Below, piece by piece: positions 1 through 6,973 of a stretch of 64,000 bases of DNA. The stretch's first letter is position 1. Every line of letters begins with the position of its first letter. The notes under the pieces were generated by a model. That model did not search any database. It was not told the origin of the DNA and saw only the letters and a list, made by a program, of their open reading frames with translations. The DNA is taken from assembly GCA_030680295.1 (NCBI GenBank), contig JAUXVU010000018.1, forward strand, positions 434,001-498,000. Reading direction: 5' to 3'. This DNA is from Moraxellaceae bacterium (GTDB taxonomy: Bacteria > Pseudomonadota > Gammaproteobacteria > Pseudomonadales > Moraxellaceae). The translations under genes were made by a program, and so were the position numbers.

Positions 1-1
1 C

Positions 2-190
2 TTAGGCTCGGAAGCACAAAACTCTCTCATGCAGCAGTCCTTACTTCGCCGCGATGGTATATCGGGTGTGAATTTAGATGAAGAAGCTGCGGACTTAATG
101 AAGTACCAGCAGGCCTATCAAGCCGCCGCACAAATGTCTGCAGTAGCCAACAGTATTTTCCAAACACTTATGGATGCCTTTAGGCGCTAA
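2..190 (+). CDS. flgK: Flagellar hook-associated protein 1 FlgK, C-terminal end (partial)
   Basis: Only the last 62 codons are in the window; the gene enters from the left edge and stops at TAA 188-190. The peptide ends in the D0 helix typical of FlgK (DEEAADLMKYQQAYQAAAQM), which packs against the D0 domains of neighbouring hook-filament junction proteins outside the cell. FlgK joins the hook to FlgL and the filament. Position directly before flgL and fliC matches the usual flgKL-fliC order. The N-terminal part cannot be judged. Confidence 0.95.
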   Translation, partial: LGSEAQNSLMQQSLLRRDGISGVNLDEEAADLMKYQQAYQAAAQMSAVANSIFQTLMDAFRR

Positions 191-209
191 CGACGAGTCG
201 AGGTTTGCT

Positions 210-1103
210 ATGCGCGTATCCACCAGTCAATTAAACCGCCTTGCTTTAAATAGTATTTTGGAGCAACAAGCTAAGGCGTCACGTTCGCAGCTGGAAATTA
301 GTTCGGGGAAAAAGATATTGACCCCCTCTGATGATCCGGTTGGCACGGTTAAATCGCTTTCAATGCAGCGTAATCTTGAGCGTTTATCGCAATTTGAGCG
401 CAATGGCTCACTTTTGCAGGGTCGCTTAGCGCAGCAAGAATCATTGATGACTAATGGCGTCAATATTCTTCAGCGTGTTCGAGAAATCGTGGTTCAAGGC
501 GCGAATGGTACTCAAGGTGATGAGTCTCGTCAGTTATTGGCCATAGAGGTTCGTCAACAGTTGCAGTCGATGCTGCAAGTAGCCAACACCCAAGATAGTG
601 AAGGGCGCTTTATTTTTTCTGGTATGGACGAATCCACACCTGCAGTACCGACAACACCACCGTTTAACTTTAACGGCAGCACCAATGTTCGTGATTTACA
701 GATTGGTCCTTCCACATTTATTAAAGATACGGTTGATGGATTCAAAGCCTTTGGTTTTGATGGCGCTCAGAATGTGTTTGATTTGTTGTCGTCGATTGCC
801 ACTGAGCTTGAAACACCGAGCGCATCCAGCACCAATATTTCAGCCAAATTGAGTGACCTCGATAAAGCCCTTGGTGCCCTTTCGGTCGCACGAACTGAGA
901 TAGGTGTACGCCTCACCCAAATTGATGATCAAGTGGCTTTGAGCAGTGGTGTTGTGCTTCAGCTACAAACAGCATTATCAGAAACTAAAGATGTTGATTA
1001 CGCGGAAGCTATTACGCGTTTTAACCAGCAGTTATTAGGACTGCAAGCTGCACAGCAGGCTTATAGCAAAGTGCAGGGACTCTCTTTATTTAATTATTTA
1101 TAG
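210..1103 (+). CDS. flgL: Flagellar hook-associated protein 3 FlgL
   Basis: A 297-residue junction protein linking FlgK to the flagellin filament. The N-terminus starts MRVSTSQLNR and carries the flagellin-like stretch SGKKILTPSDDPVGT (about residues 33-47). The C-terminus ends in a long D0/D1 helix (FNQQLLGLQAAQQAYSKV). The reading frame is open from 174, but that start lies inside flgK. ATG 210 lies 20 bases after the flgK stop, with AGG at 201-203, and gives the usual FlgL N-terminus, so it is preferred. It is probably co-transcribed with flgK. Family assignment is firm. Confidence 0.95.
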   Translation: MRVSTSQLNRLALNSILEQQAKASRSQLEISSGKKILTPSDDPVGTVKSLSMQRNLERLSQFERNGSLLQGRLAQQESLMTNGVNILQRVREIVVQGANGTQGDESRQLLAIEVRQQLQSMLQVANTQDSEGRFIFSGMDESTPAVPTTPPFNFNGSTNVRDLQIGPSTFIKDTVDGFKAFGFDGAQNVFDLLSSIATELETPSASSTNISAKLSDLDKALGALSVARTEIGVRLTQIDDQVALSSGVVLQLQTALSETKDVDYAEAITRFNQQLLGLQAAQQAYSKVQGLSLFNYL

Positions 1104-1140
1104 CGTTACAACCTAACAACAAAGCATTGCATTTCATTAC

Positions 1141-1167
1141 TTAAGTTTTTTCAACAAGGACCGATAA
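1141..1167 (+). promoter_or_regulatory. Sigma-28 (FliA) promoter of fliC
   Basis: TTAAGTTT at 1141-1148, an 11-base spacer, then ACCGATAA at 1160-1167. The textbook flagellar class 3 promoter is TAAAGTTT-N11-GCCGATAA, so each half differs at one base and the spacing is exact. It lies 77 bases upstream of the fliC ATG. It predicts FliA-dependent, late expression of flagellin. Confidence 0.88.
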
Positions 1168-1244
1168 ATAAAGTGTTAGCGAGATAAAGCCACTGGGGCC
1201 GATACCGCTACCAACCAAAAAATTATTCTCTCGGGAGATACACC

Positions 1245-2072
1245 ATGGCTTTAACTATTAACACCAACGTTGCGTCATTAAACGTACAACGTAACCTAAG
1301 CAGCTCAAACAATAACCTGGCAACTTCATTACAACGTCTGTCGACAGGTCTTCGTGTCAACAGCGCTAAAGATGATGCTGCTGGCTTAGCAATCAGTGAG
1401 CGCTTCACTGCACAAATCCGCGGCTTAAACCAAGGTGCACGTAATGCTGCTGATGGTATTTCGTTAGCGCAAACCGGTGAAGCAGCACTGAAAGAAGTCA
1501 CAAGCAATGTTCAGCGTATCCGTGAAATTGCAGTTCAGGCAGCTAACGGTACTAACAGTGAAAGTGATCGTGATGCACTTCAGTTAGAGATTGACGAGTT
1601 GGTGACCGAAACTCGTCGTGTCATTACCGACAGCAAGTTCAATGGTGTTGGTCTGTTTGATAGCGACGATGCGATTGAGTTCCAAGTAGGTGCTGAGTCT
1701 GCTGATGTAGCTGAAGTTAAACGTACCGATATGACCGCTGGCGATTTGGAGGCTTTTTTAGATGGAGCTGATGTGACGGGTGCAGATGGCTCTGCCGCTC
1801 AAGCCACATTAGATTTGTTTGAAGACGCTCTGACTGAAGTTAACTCTGCGCGTGCTCAGTTTGGTGCTGCTCAAAACCGTTTTGAGTCCATCATTACGAG
1901 TGCCCAAACAGCTTCAGAAAATTTGTCAGCCGCTCGTGGACGCATCATGGATGCTGATTTTGCCTCTGAAACAGCAACACTGACACGTAACCAAATCCTG
2001 CAGCAAGCTGGTGTCGCCATGCTGTCTCAGGCCAATGCGTTACCACAAGCAGCGCTGGGTTTACTGCGCTAA
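1245..2072 (+). CDS. fliC: Flagellin (filament protein)
   Basis: A 275-residue flagellin that polymerises into the extracellular filament. Conserved D0/D1 regions are at both ends: N-terminal ALTINTNVASLNVQRNLS and SAKDDAAGLAISERF (about 40-54), and C-terminal QILQQAGVAMLSQANALPQ. The sequence VQRIREIAVQAANGTN (about residues 87-102) corresponds to the D1 segment recognised by TLR5 in other flagellins. The variable middle is short and acidic (about 145-190), so D2/D3 domains are nearly absent and the filament should be thin-walled. GGGAG at 1233-1237 is the ribosome-binding site. A sigma-28 promoter lies upstream and two hairpins lie downstream. Confidence 0.97.
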   Translation: MALTINTNVASLNVQRNLSSSNNNLATSLQRLSTGLRVNSAKDDAAGLAISERFTAQIRGLNQGARNAADGISLAQTGEAALKEVTSNVQRIREIAVQAANGTNSESDRDALQLEIDELVTETRRVITDSKFNGVGLFDSDDAIEFQVGAESADVAEVKRTDMTAGDLEAFLDGADVTGADGSAAQATLDLFEDALTEVNSARAQFGAAQNRFESIITSAQTASENLSAARGRIMDADFASETATLTRNQILQQAGVAMLSQANALPQAALGLLR

Positions 2073-2080
2073 TGGTTAAG

Positions 2081-2104
2081 CATGGTGCTTGAGTTGGCAC
2101 CATG
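2081..2104 (+). terminator. Hairpin just after fliC
   Basis: CATGGTGC at 2081-2088 and GCACCATG at 2097-2104 form a perfect 8-base-pair stem with an 8-base loop, nine bases past the fliC stop. No T-run follows, so it is not a standard intrinsic terminator. It could protect the 3' end of the abundant flagellin mRNA or act with the second hairpin at 2119-2148. Confidence 0.45.
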
Positions 2105-2118
2105 AATAGATGAGTCAG

Positions 2119-2148
2119 CAGGGCGACGATGGCAACATCGTGGCCCTG
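2119..2148 (+). other. GNRA-capped hairpin between fliC and flaG
   Basis: CAGGGC (2119-2124) pairs with GCCCTG (2143-2148), and ACGATG (2126-2131) pairs with CATCGT (2136-2141). A single G-G mismatch lies between the two helices and a GCAA tetraloop closes the stem. The 12 base pairs make this a stable RNA structure 29 bases before the flaG ATG. There is no T-run after it. Likely roles are stabilising the fliC message or partly terminating it; this is inference. Confidence 0.55.
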
Positions 2149-2177
2149 TCGGCGTTGACTAACGAGCAGGTGGCATT

Positions 2178-2531
2178 ATGACAGTCTTACTAACGGGTAT
2201 AAATCCAGAAGCCAGTCTTAGCAGTCGTCGCCTGGTCGTTGAGGCTGAAGCATCTAAGCAAGTAGTGAATTCGTCCCCGAGCAAACAGTTAGCAGCGTTA
2301 TTGGACAATGCTGAAGTTAAGCAAGCGCTGATGGCGTCGACACGACAAATCAAGCAACAAACGGACAGTAATATTGAGTTCAGTATTGATGATGAGAGTC
2401 GGCGCTCGGTAGTTAAGGTAATTGATGGGGACAGTGGTGAGGTATTGCGTCAGTTTCCGACGGAGGAGGCTTTGCGCGTTGCTAGGCAGTTAGTCAATTC
2501 AGGCTCCGGCCTAGTGCAAGACAAAGCGTAA
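2178..2531 (+). CDS. flaG: FlaG family flagellar protein
   Basis: A 117-residue protein of the FlaG family, which affects filament length in other bacteria. The C-terminal half carries the family core: NIEFSIDDESRRSVVKVID followed by GEVLRQFPTEEALRVARQL. The N-terminal 40 residues are low in conservation. It lies between fliC and fliD as in Pseudomonas and Vibrio. The molecular mechanism of the family is not settled. Confidence 0.88.
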   Translation: MTVLLTGINPEASLSSRRLVVEAEASKQVVNSSPSKQLAALLDNAEVKQALMASTRQIKQQTDSNIEFSIDDESRRSVVKVIDGDSGEVLRQFPTEEALRVARQLVNSGSGLVQDKA

Positions 2532-2547
2532 TTAAGAGGACCAGACG

Positions 2548-3924
2548 ATGGCAGGCATTTCAGCAGGTGGTATTGGATCAGGCTTAGATGTAACGGGACT
2601 TGTTCGTCAGCTAGTTGATGCTGAACGTGCTCCGGTACTGAGTCGATTACAAAAGCAAGAGTCAAAAGCAGACTCGAGAATTTCGGCGTTCGGTAACTTA
2701 ACCAATGCACTTGATGCGTTTAAAACAAGCCTAGCTAAGCTTAAAACGGCTGCCAGTTTAAATGGTCGTTTGGCGGTGTCGGCTAATGAGGAGTTGCTTA
2801 AGGCAGCCGCCACTTCAAAGGCGACAGCGGGGCAGTATTCGGTTGAAGTAAAAGCATTGGCACAAACTCATAAATTGGCCAGTGCTGGTTTTGCTAGTCA
2901 GTCTGCGGTTGTTGGGTCAGGCGAGATCACCATGAGCAATGCCAAGGGTGATAACTTCTCGTTGATGATTGCAGCAGGTGTGAATGACAGCTTAGCCAGT
3001 ATTCGAGATGCGATTAATAACGATCCCGACAATAACGTGGTGTCTGCATCCATTATTAAGTCTGATACAGGCTTTAATTTGGTATTAACAGCCAAGCAAA
3101 GTGGCCTAGATGGCGCACTCACGATTAGTACAACCACAGATGGTAGTGATTCTGGCGATTTATCACAGTTAAGCTTTGATCCGCAGTCTGGTTCAAATCC
3201 ATTAATGATAAAAGCAGCCGCCCAAGATGCTTTAATTGAGATCGATGGTTTTGTCCGCTCAAGCAGCAGTAATAAAGTTACGGACATGATTGAAGGCGTT
3301 ACCCTGGACCTAGTGAAAGCTCAGCCGGGTACAGTATTTAATTTAAGTGTTAGTGCAGACACGGATGCATCAAAAAAATCTATTAATGATTTTGTTGCCG
3401 CCTATAACGAGATAAATAAGCGTATTGAGTCGTTAACTCGATTTGATGCCACGACGGGTTTTGCTGGCACCTTGCAAGGTGATGCTACGGTTAATCGCTT
3501 AGCCAGCTCATTGCGCAATGAAATTAATCGTATGGTGGGCGGCAGTGGCGACTTACAAAGCCTTTTTGAGCTTGGTATCACGTCGGATAAGTCCGGCAAT
3601 TTGGTGGTTAATGAAAGCAAACTTGATGCCGCTTTAAGTAGTGGTTTAGCGAAGGTAAGTGCCTTTTTTGAAGGTAGTACAGGTTTGGCGGCGAGATTAA
3701 CGGAGACGCTGAGTCAGTTCACCGGTAGTCAAGGGCTTATCACATCACGAACTGAAAGCTTGCGTAATGAAAAGTCGAATATTGCTGATCAGCGTGACCG
3801 TTTAAGTTTGCGTGTTGAGGCAATTGAGAAGCGATATTTGGCACAATTTACGATGCTGGATACGCTGATCGCACAAATGAACAACACCAGTCAGTTTTTG
3901 TCGCGTCAGCTGGCGGGTCTCTAA
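2548..3924 (+). CDS. fliD: Flagellar filament cap protein FliD (HAP2)
   Basis: A 458-residue cap protein that sits on the filament tip and guides flagellin folding. The N-terminus has the FliD signature GIGSGLDVTGLVRQLVDAER (about 7-26). The central D2/D3 domains are in the usual place. The C-terminus ends in a coiled coil and FLSRQLAGL. Length is normal for the family. AAGAGGACC lies just before ATG 2548, 16 bases after flaG, so the two genes are probably translated from one transcript. Confidence 0.95.
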   Translation: MAGISAGGIGSGLDVTGLVRQLVDAERAPVLSRLQKQESKADSRISAFGNLTNALDAFKTSLAKLKTAASLNGRLAVSANEELLKAAATSKATAGQYSVEVKALAQTHKLASAGFASQSAVVGSGEITMSNAKGDNFSLMIAAGVNDSLASIRDAINNDPDNNVVSASIIKSDTGFNLVLTAKQSGLDGALTISTTTDGSDSGDLSQLSFDPQSGSNPLMIKAAAQDALIEIDGFVRSSSSNKVTDMIEGVTLDLVKAQPGTVFNLSVSADTDASKKSINDFVAAYNEINKRIESLTRFDATTGFAGTLQGDATVNRLASSLRNEINRMVGGSGDLQSLFELGITSDKSGNLVVNESKLDAALSSGLAKVSAFFEGSTGLAARLTETLSQFTGSQGLITSRTESLRNEKSNIADQRDRLSLRVEAIEKRYLAQFTMLDTLIAQMNNTSQFLSRQLAGL

Positions 3925-4029
3925 AAGAGAGTGCTTTAAATATTGTTTGTTTATGTAAATTTGTCTTCAGATTTGGCCCATGTCGTCGATACATATCGTA
4001 TCTAACAACATGAACATACGAGGCCTAAC

Positions 4030-4428
4030 ATGACGTACGGATTTGCTAAGGCGAACCAAGCCTACGCCAATGTAGCGTTGCAAAGCTGCATCGAGTCAGC
4101 CAGTCCACATCGGCTAATCCAGATGCTTTATGACGGTGCCTTACAGCGTATTGCTCAAGCTAAAGGCTACATGCAACGTGGTGATTACGCTTCCAAGGGC
4201 ACAGCAATCAATAAGGCAATCGGTGTTGTTGGTGGTTTGCAGGGCAGTTTAGACCGTAGTGTTGAGCATGAGTTAACAGCCAACCTAGATGGTTTATATG
4301 ACTATTTAATTCGTCAGCTGCAGCAAGCCAATGTTAGTAATGACGTCTTTATTTTGGATGAAGTGGCACATCTTTTGCGTGAGTTAAAGTCAGCTTGGGA
4401 AGCTATTCCAGCGGCAGTAGGAGCCTGA
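4030..4428 (+). CDS. fliS: Flagellin export chaperone FliS
   Basis: A 132-residue cytoplasmic four-helix chaperone that binds the C-terminal D0 region of flagellin before export. Family features are AYANVALQSCIESASPHRLIQMLYDGAL (split over about residues 11-38) and the conserved KGTAINKAIGVVGGLQGSLD region. GAGG at 4020-4023 is the ribosome-binding site. The 105-base gap after fliD holds only a weak palindrome (GATAC-ATATC-GTATC, 3988-4002), with no clear promoter. Confidence 0.94.
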   Translation: MTYGFAKANQAYANVALQSCIESASPHRLIQMLYDGALQRIAQAKGYMQRGDYASKGTAINKAIGVVGGLQGSLDRSVEHELTANLDGLYDYLIRQLQQANVSNDVFILDEVAHLLRELKSAWEAIPAAVGA

Positions 4429-4430
4429 GC

Positions 4431-4793
4431 ATGAATACAAATATTGTGATGTTTCCCATGAACAGGGTTTCTGCCATGAAACAGTCCCATGCAGCACGTC
4501 GTCGAATCCATGACTTTTTAGGCATGAGTGAAGAGATATTAGCGCTTGCCGAGGCCTGTGATTGGTCAAGTGCGCTTACACTGCAAGAAGTGCGTCGCCA
4601 AGAATTAGAAGCGTGGTTTGCTGATCGTCCAGCGATGGCAGACAATCAAGAGCTGATTGAAGTGATTAACCAGCTGTTGGCATTAGATGCGCGTATTACC
4701 GATAAGCTACATACACAGCGCCAACAACTATTGCTTGATGCCAATGCATCACGACAATCCCATCGTCAGGTCACTGCCTACTTACAGAGTTAA
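4431..4793 (+). CDS. fliT: FliT-like flagellar chaperone
   Basis: A 120-residue mostly helical protein directly after fliS (two-base gap) and in the position of fliT. In other bacteria FliT binds FliD and FliI as an export chaperone. The segment around RRQELEAWFADRP and the C-terminal helices resemble short Pseudomonas-type FliT proteins, but identity is loose. The frame is open from 4395 inside fliS; ATG 4431 with GGAG at 4419-4422 is the sensible start. Assignment rests mainly on context and size. Confidence 0.7.
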   Translation: MNTNIVMFPMNRVSAMKQSHAARRRIHDFLGMSEEILALAEACDWSSALTLQEVRRQELEAWFADRPAMADNQELIEVINQLLALDARITDKLHTQRQQLLLDANASRQSHRQVTAYLQS

Positions 4794-4796
4794 GTC

Positions 4797-5333
4797 ATGA
4801 TGAATGAAGATGAAGGTCTAGATCAGCGCTTTAATTTGCAAGGTCGTCTGCCTGCGGCATGGCGACCAGCACAATTCTTTAGTGCCAATGAGCTTGCCGC
4901 CTTCAACGACAATAATCTGACATTGTTTACAGCGCTTTCGTTAATGGATATGTCACACACGGTAGAGTCCGAAGACAACTCATCATTACATGCAGACTTT
5001 GTTCGCGTGGAAACAAAGTTAGGTATCATGATGTCGATGTTGTCACGGTTGATGGCACAACATCAGTTGGTGCCCGCACTAGCACAAGTCACTATTGCTG
5101 ATCGATATGCGCTTTGGCATCAAGATGCACCTTGGCAGGTCGATGATATCGGTGTGTTGGAGTTATACATTGATGTCACCGTTGCTGTTCCCCTGCAATT
5201 GCCTGCCAAAATAAATGCCGATGGTGCCGCGGTCTATGAAGGCTTGAGCATAGCGTGCTTGAATGGCCTAGAAAAATTCCTGTTTCGGCAACACAGACGC
5301 TCCATTGCTGACGCACGTTCGATACGCAGTTAA
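4797..5333 (+). CDS. Atypical PilZ-like protein in flagellar cluster
   Basis: A 178-residue protein three bases after fliT. It has a helical stretch around residues 68-90 (VETKLGIMMSMLSRLMAQHQ), then a beta-rich segment (LAQVTIADRYALWHQDAPW and DIGVLELYIDVTVAVPLQLP). This layout resembles the atypical, oligomeric PilZ-like proteins found in flagellar clusters of Xanthomonas and Pseudomonas relatives. The classic cyclic-di-GMP signature (RxxxR with D/NxSxxG) is not visible, so nucleotide binding should not be assumed. Co-location suggests a role in flagellar assembly or control. Confidence 0.5.
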   Translation: MMNEDEGLDQRFNLQGRLPAAWRPAQFFSANELAAFNDNNLTLFTALSLMDMSHTVESEDNSSLHADFVRVETKLGIMMSMLSRLMAQHQLVPALAQVTIADRYALWHQDAPWQVDDIGVLELYIDVTVAVPLQLPAKINADGAAVYEGLSIACLNGLEKFLFRQHRRSIADARSIRS

Positions 5334-5390
5334 TCTTTCGTTGCATTTGTTTCACAAAACCTACACAGCTTTCATGTCTTTTCTGCAGTC

Positions 5391-5440
5391 AAAATAATGA
5401 CTATTGAATGCGTCATTATTTTGTCCTGACAGACAGGACA
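5391..5440 (+). promoter_or_regulatory. Two overlapping inverted repeats upstream of the FleQ-like gene
   Basis: AAAATAATGAC (5391-5401) and GTCATTATTTT (5412-5422) are perfect 11-base arms with a 10-base spacer. The last base of this repeat is the first of a second one, TGTCCTG (5422-5428) with CAGGACA (5434-5440). The first could be an AT-rich terminator for the upstream operon. Either could be an operator for the gene starting at 5454. They end 13 bases before its ATG, beside the GAGGAG ribosome-binding site. Confidence 0.6.
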
Positions 5441-5453
5441 TGAGGAGCTGAAA

Positions 5454-6551
5454 ATGGGTCTAGCACTAAACAAAAATGAACCTGTTCTTTCCTTAGTTAA
5501 ACCGGTATTACCACTCGGCAGCTCTAGTGTCATGCAGGCCATTCACCGCCTGATTAAACAAGTCGCTAATCACAATACGGTAGTCTTAATCCAAGGTGAA
5601 TCCGGCAGTGGTAAAGAGGTGGTGGCTCGCGCCATACACGAACACTCTGACCGTTCAGGCAAACCGTTTGTACCCGTTAATTGCGGTGCAATTCCTGCGG
5701 ACCTTTTAGAAAGTGAATTATTCGGTCACGAAAAAGGTGCTTTCACTGGTGCCATTTCAACCCGTAAAGGTCGCTTTGAAATTGCTGAAGGCGGCACCTT
5801 GTTTTTAGACGAAATTGGCGACATGAGCATGCCAATGCAAGTCAAGTTATTACGAGTTTTGCAAGAGCGCTGCTTTGAACGTGTTGGAAGTAATCAAACC
5901 ATTAAAAGTAATGTACGAATTATTGCCGCTACTCACCGTGACCTTGAGGGCATGATTGAAGAAAGCAAATTCCGTCAGGATTTATTCTTCCGCTTGAATG
6001 TATTTCCCATTGTCGTGCCGCCACTGCGTGATCGGTGTGATGACATTCCCGCCTTAATTGATCATTTTAATGCGCGCTTGCTTAACCAAGGTAAGCCATC
6101 AATAGATTTCAGCCAAAGTGCCTTAAATGAGCTTCTGCAATACCCTTGGCCTGGCAACATTCGTGAGCTAGAAAACTTAGTTGAACGTTTAGCCATTATG
6201 CAATCAGGCAATGTGGTTCGTGCCATGGATTTGCCCGCTAAGTACCGTAGTTTGATGACAGCCTCTGAAGATACAGAAGCTTTATCAGAACTTCTAAAAC
6301 CAATGATCACGGTTGTTGACGATGAGCCTGTTGAAGCCACTAAAACAGCATTTTCTCAATTTGCACTGCCAACTGAAGGTATTGACCTTAAGCAATACCT
6401 GATTGATTTGGAGTGCAAATACATTGAAGAAGCACTGCGCTGTGTTGATGGTGTGGTGTCTCGTGCCGCCAAGCTATTGGGTCTGCAACGCACCACCTTG
6501 GTGGAGAAAATGAAGAAGCTCAACATTCAGGCTTTTGAGATGGGTCAATAA
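5454..6551 (+). CDS. Sigma-54 activator, FleQ-like without receiver domain
   Basis: A 365-residue enhancer-binding protein for sigma-54 RNA polymerase. The AAA+ domain has Walker A GESGSGKE (48-55), the sigma-54 contact loop GAFTGA (95-100) and Walker B TLFLDE (115-120). The Fis-type helix-turn-helix at the end includes RAAKLLGLQRTTLVEKMKKL, as in FleQ. Classical FleQ is near 490 residues; the N-terminal receiver-like domain is missing, and the DNA upstream is non-coding, so this is not a frame error. It stands directly before the sigma-54 promoter of fliE, where Pseudomonas has fleQ-fleS-fleR. A receiver-less FleQ homologue called FleT also lies before fliE in Rhodobacter sphaeroides (from memory). 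Confidence 0.88.
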   Translation: MGLALNKNEPVLSLVKPVLPLGSSSVMQAIHRLIKQVANHNTVVLIQGESGSGKEVVARAIHEHSDRSGKPFVPVNCGAIPADLLESELFGHEKGAFTGAISTRKGRFEIAEGGTLFLDEIGDMSMPMQVKLLRVLQERCFERVGSNQTIKSNVRIIAATHRDLEGMIEESKFRQDLFFRLNVFPIVVPPLRDRCDDIPALIDHFNARLLNQGKPSIDFSQSALNELLQYPWPGNIRELENLVERLAIMQSGNVVRAMDLPAKYRSLMTASEDTEALSELLKPMITVVDDEPVEATKTAFSQFALPTEGIDLKQYLIDLECKYIEEALRCVDGVVSRAAKLLGLQRTTLVEKMKKLNIQAFEMGQ

Positions 6552-6565
6552 TCTGACACTTTTAT

Positions 6566-6581
6566 TGGCATGATCTTTGCT
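6566..6581 (+). promoter_or_regulatory. Sigma-54 promoter of fliE operon
   Basis: TGGCAT, five bases, then TTGCT gives the diagnostic GG-N10-GC spacing (GG at 6567-6568, GC at 6579-6580). The consensus is TGGCAC-N5-TTGCA. It sits 38 bases before the fliE ATG and just after the gene for a sigma-54 activator. This fits class 2 control of fliEFGHIJK. Confidence 0.87.
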
Positions 6582-6618
6582 GAATAACACTTGAGCAGTT
6601 CTATTTAAGGTTTTCATC

Positions 6619-6960
6619 ATGACGACGCCGGTTGGGGTAGACAGCATTCTTAGCCAAATCAAGCAGATGCGCTCGCAAAGTGCAATGCCGATGCCAACGC
6701 CAGTTGCACCGGTAGGTCAGGGCGTTGATGAGGTCAAGAAAACATCGTTTGGTGGCATGTTTCAGCAGTCTGTTGATGCGGTTAACCAGATGCAGCAAAC
6801 CGGCGCGGCAAAGGCCTCGGCGTTTGAAGCGGGCGAAAATATCAGTCTGACTGAAGTGATGGTGTCGCTACAAAAAGCGGATGTGTCATTTAAAGCCATG
6901 GTGGAAGTCAGAAACAAAATGATTGATGCCTATCAAGAAATTATGCGGATGTCGGTGTAA
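6619..6960 (+). CDS. fliE: Flagellar hook-basal body protein FliE
   Basis: A 113-residue protein that joins the MS ring to the proximal rod. The C-terminal half is diagnostic: ENISLTEVMVSLQKADVSFK, then EVRNKMIDAYQEIMRMSV. The N-terminus is low complexity (MPMPTPVAPVG, about 23-33), as is common in this family. It is the first gene of the fliE-fliK run and lies behind the sigma-54 promoter at 6566-6581. Confidence 0.95.
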   Translation: MTTPVGVDSILSQIKQMRSQSAMPMPTPVAPVGQGVDEVKKTSFGGMFQQSVDAVNQMQQTGAAKASAFEAGENISLTEVMVSLQKADVSFKAMVEVRNKMIDAYQEIMRMSV

Positions 6961-6973
6961 GGAGAGTTAGGCC

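Noticed and set aside
3988-4002. Small palindrome GATAC-ATATC-GTATC before fliS
   Set aside because: Arms of five bases are expected by chance, and no promoter or T-run goes with it, so it is not reported as a site.
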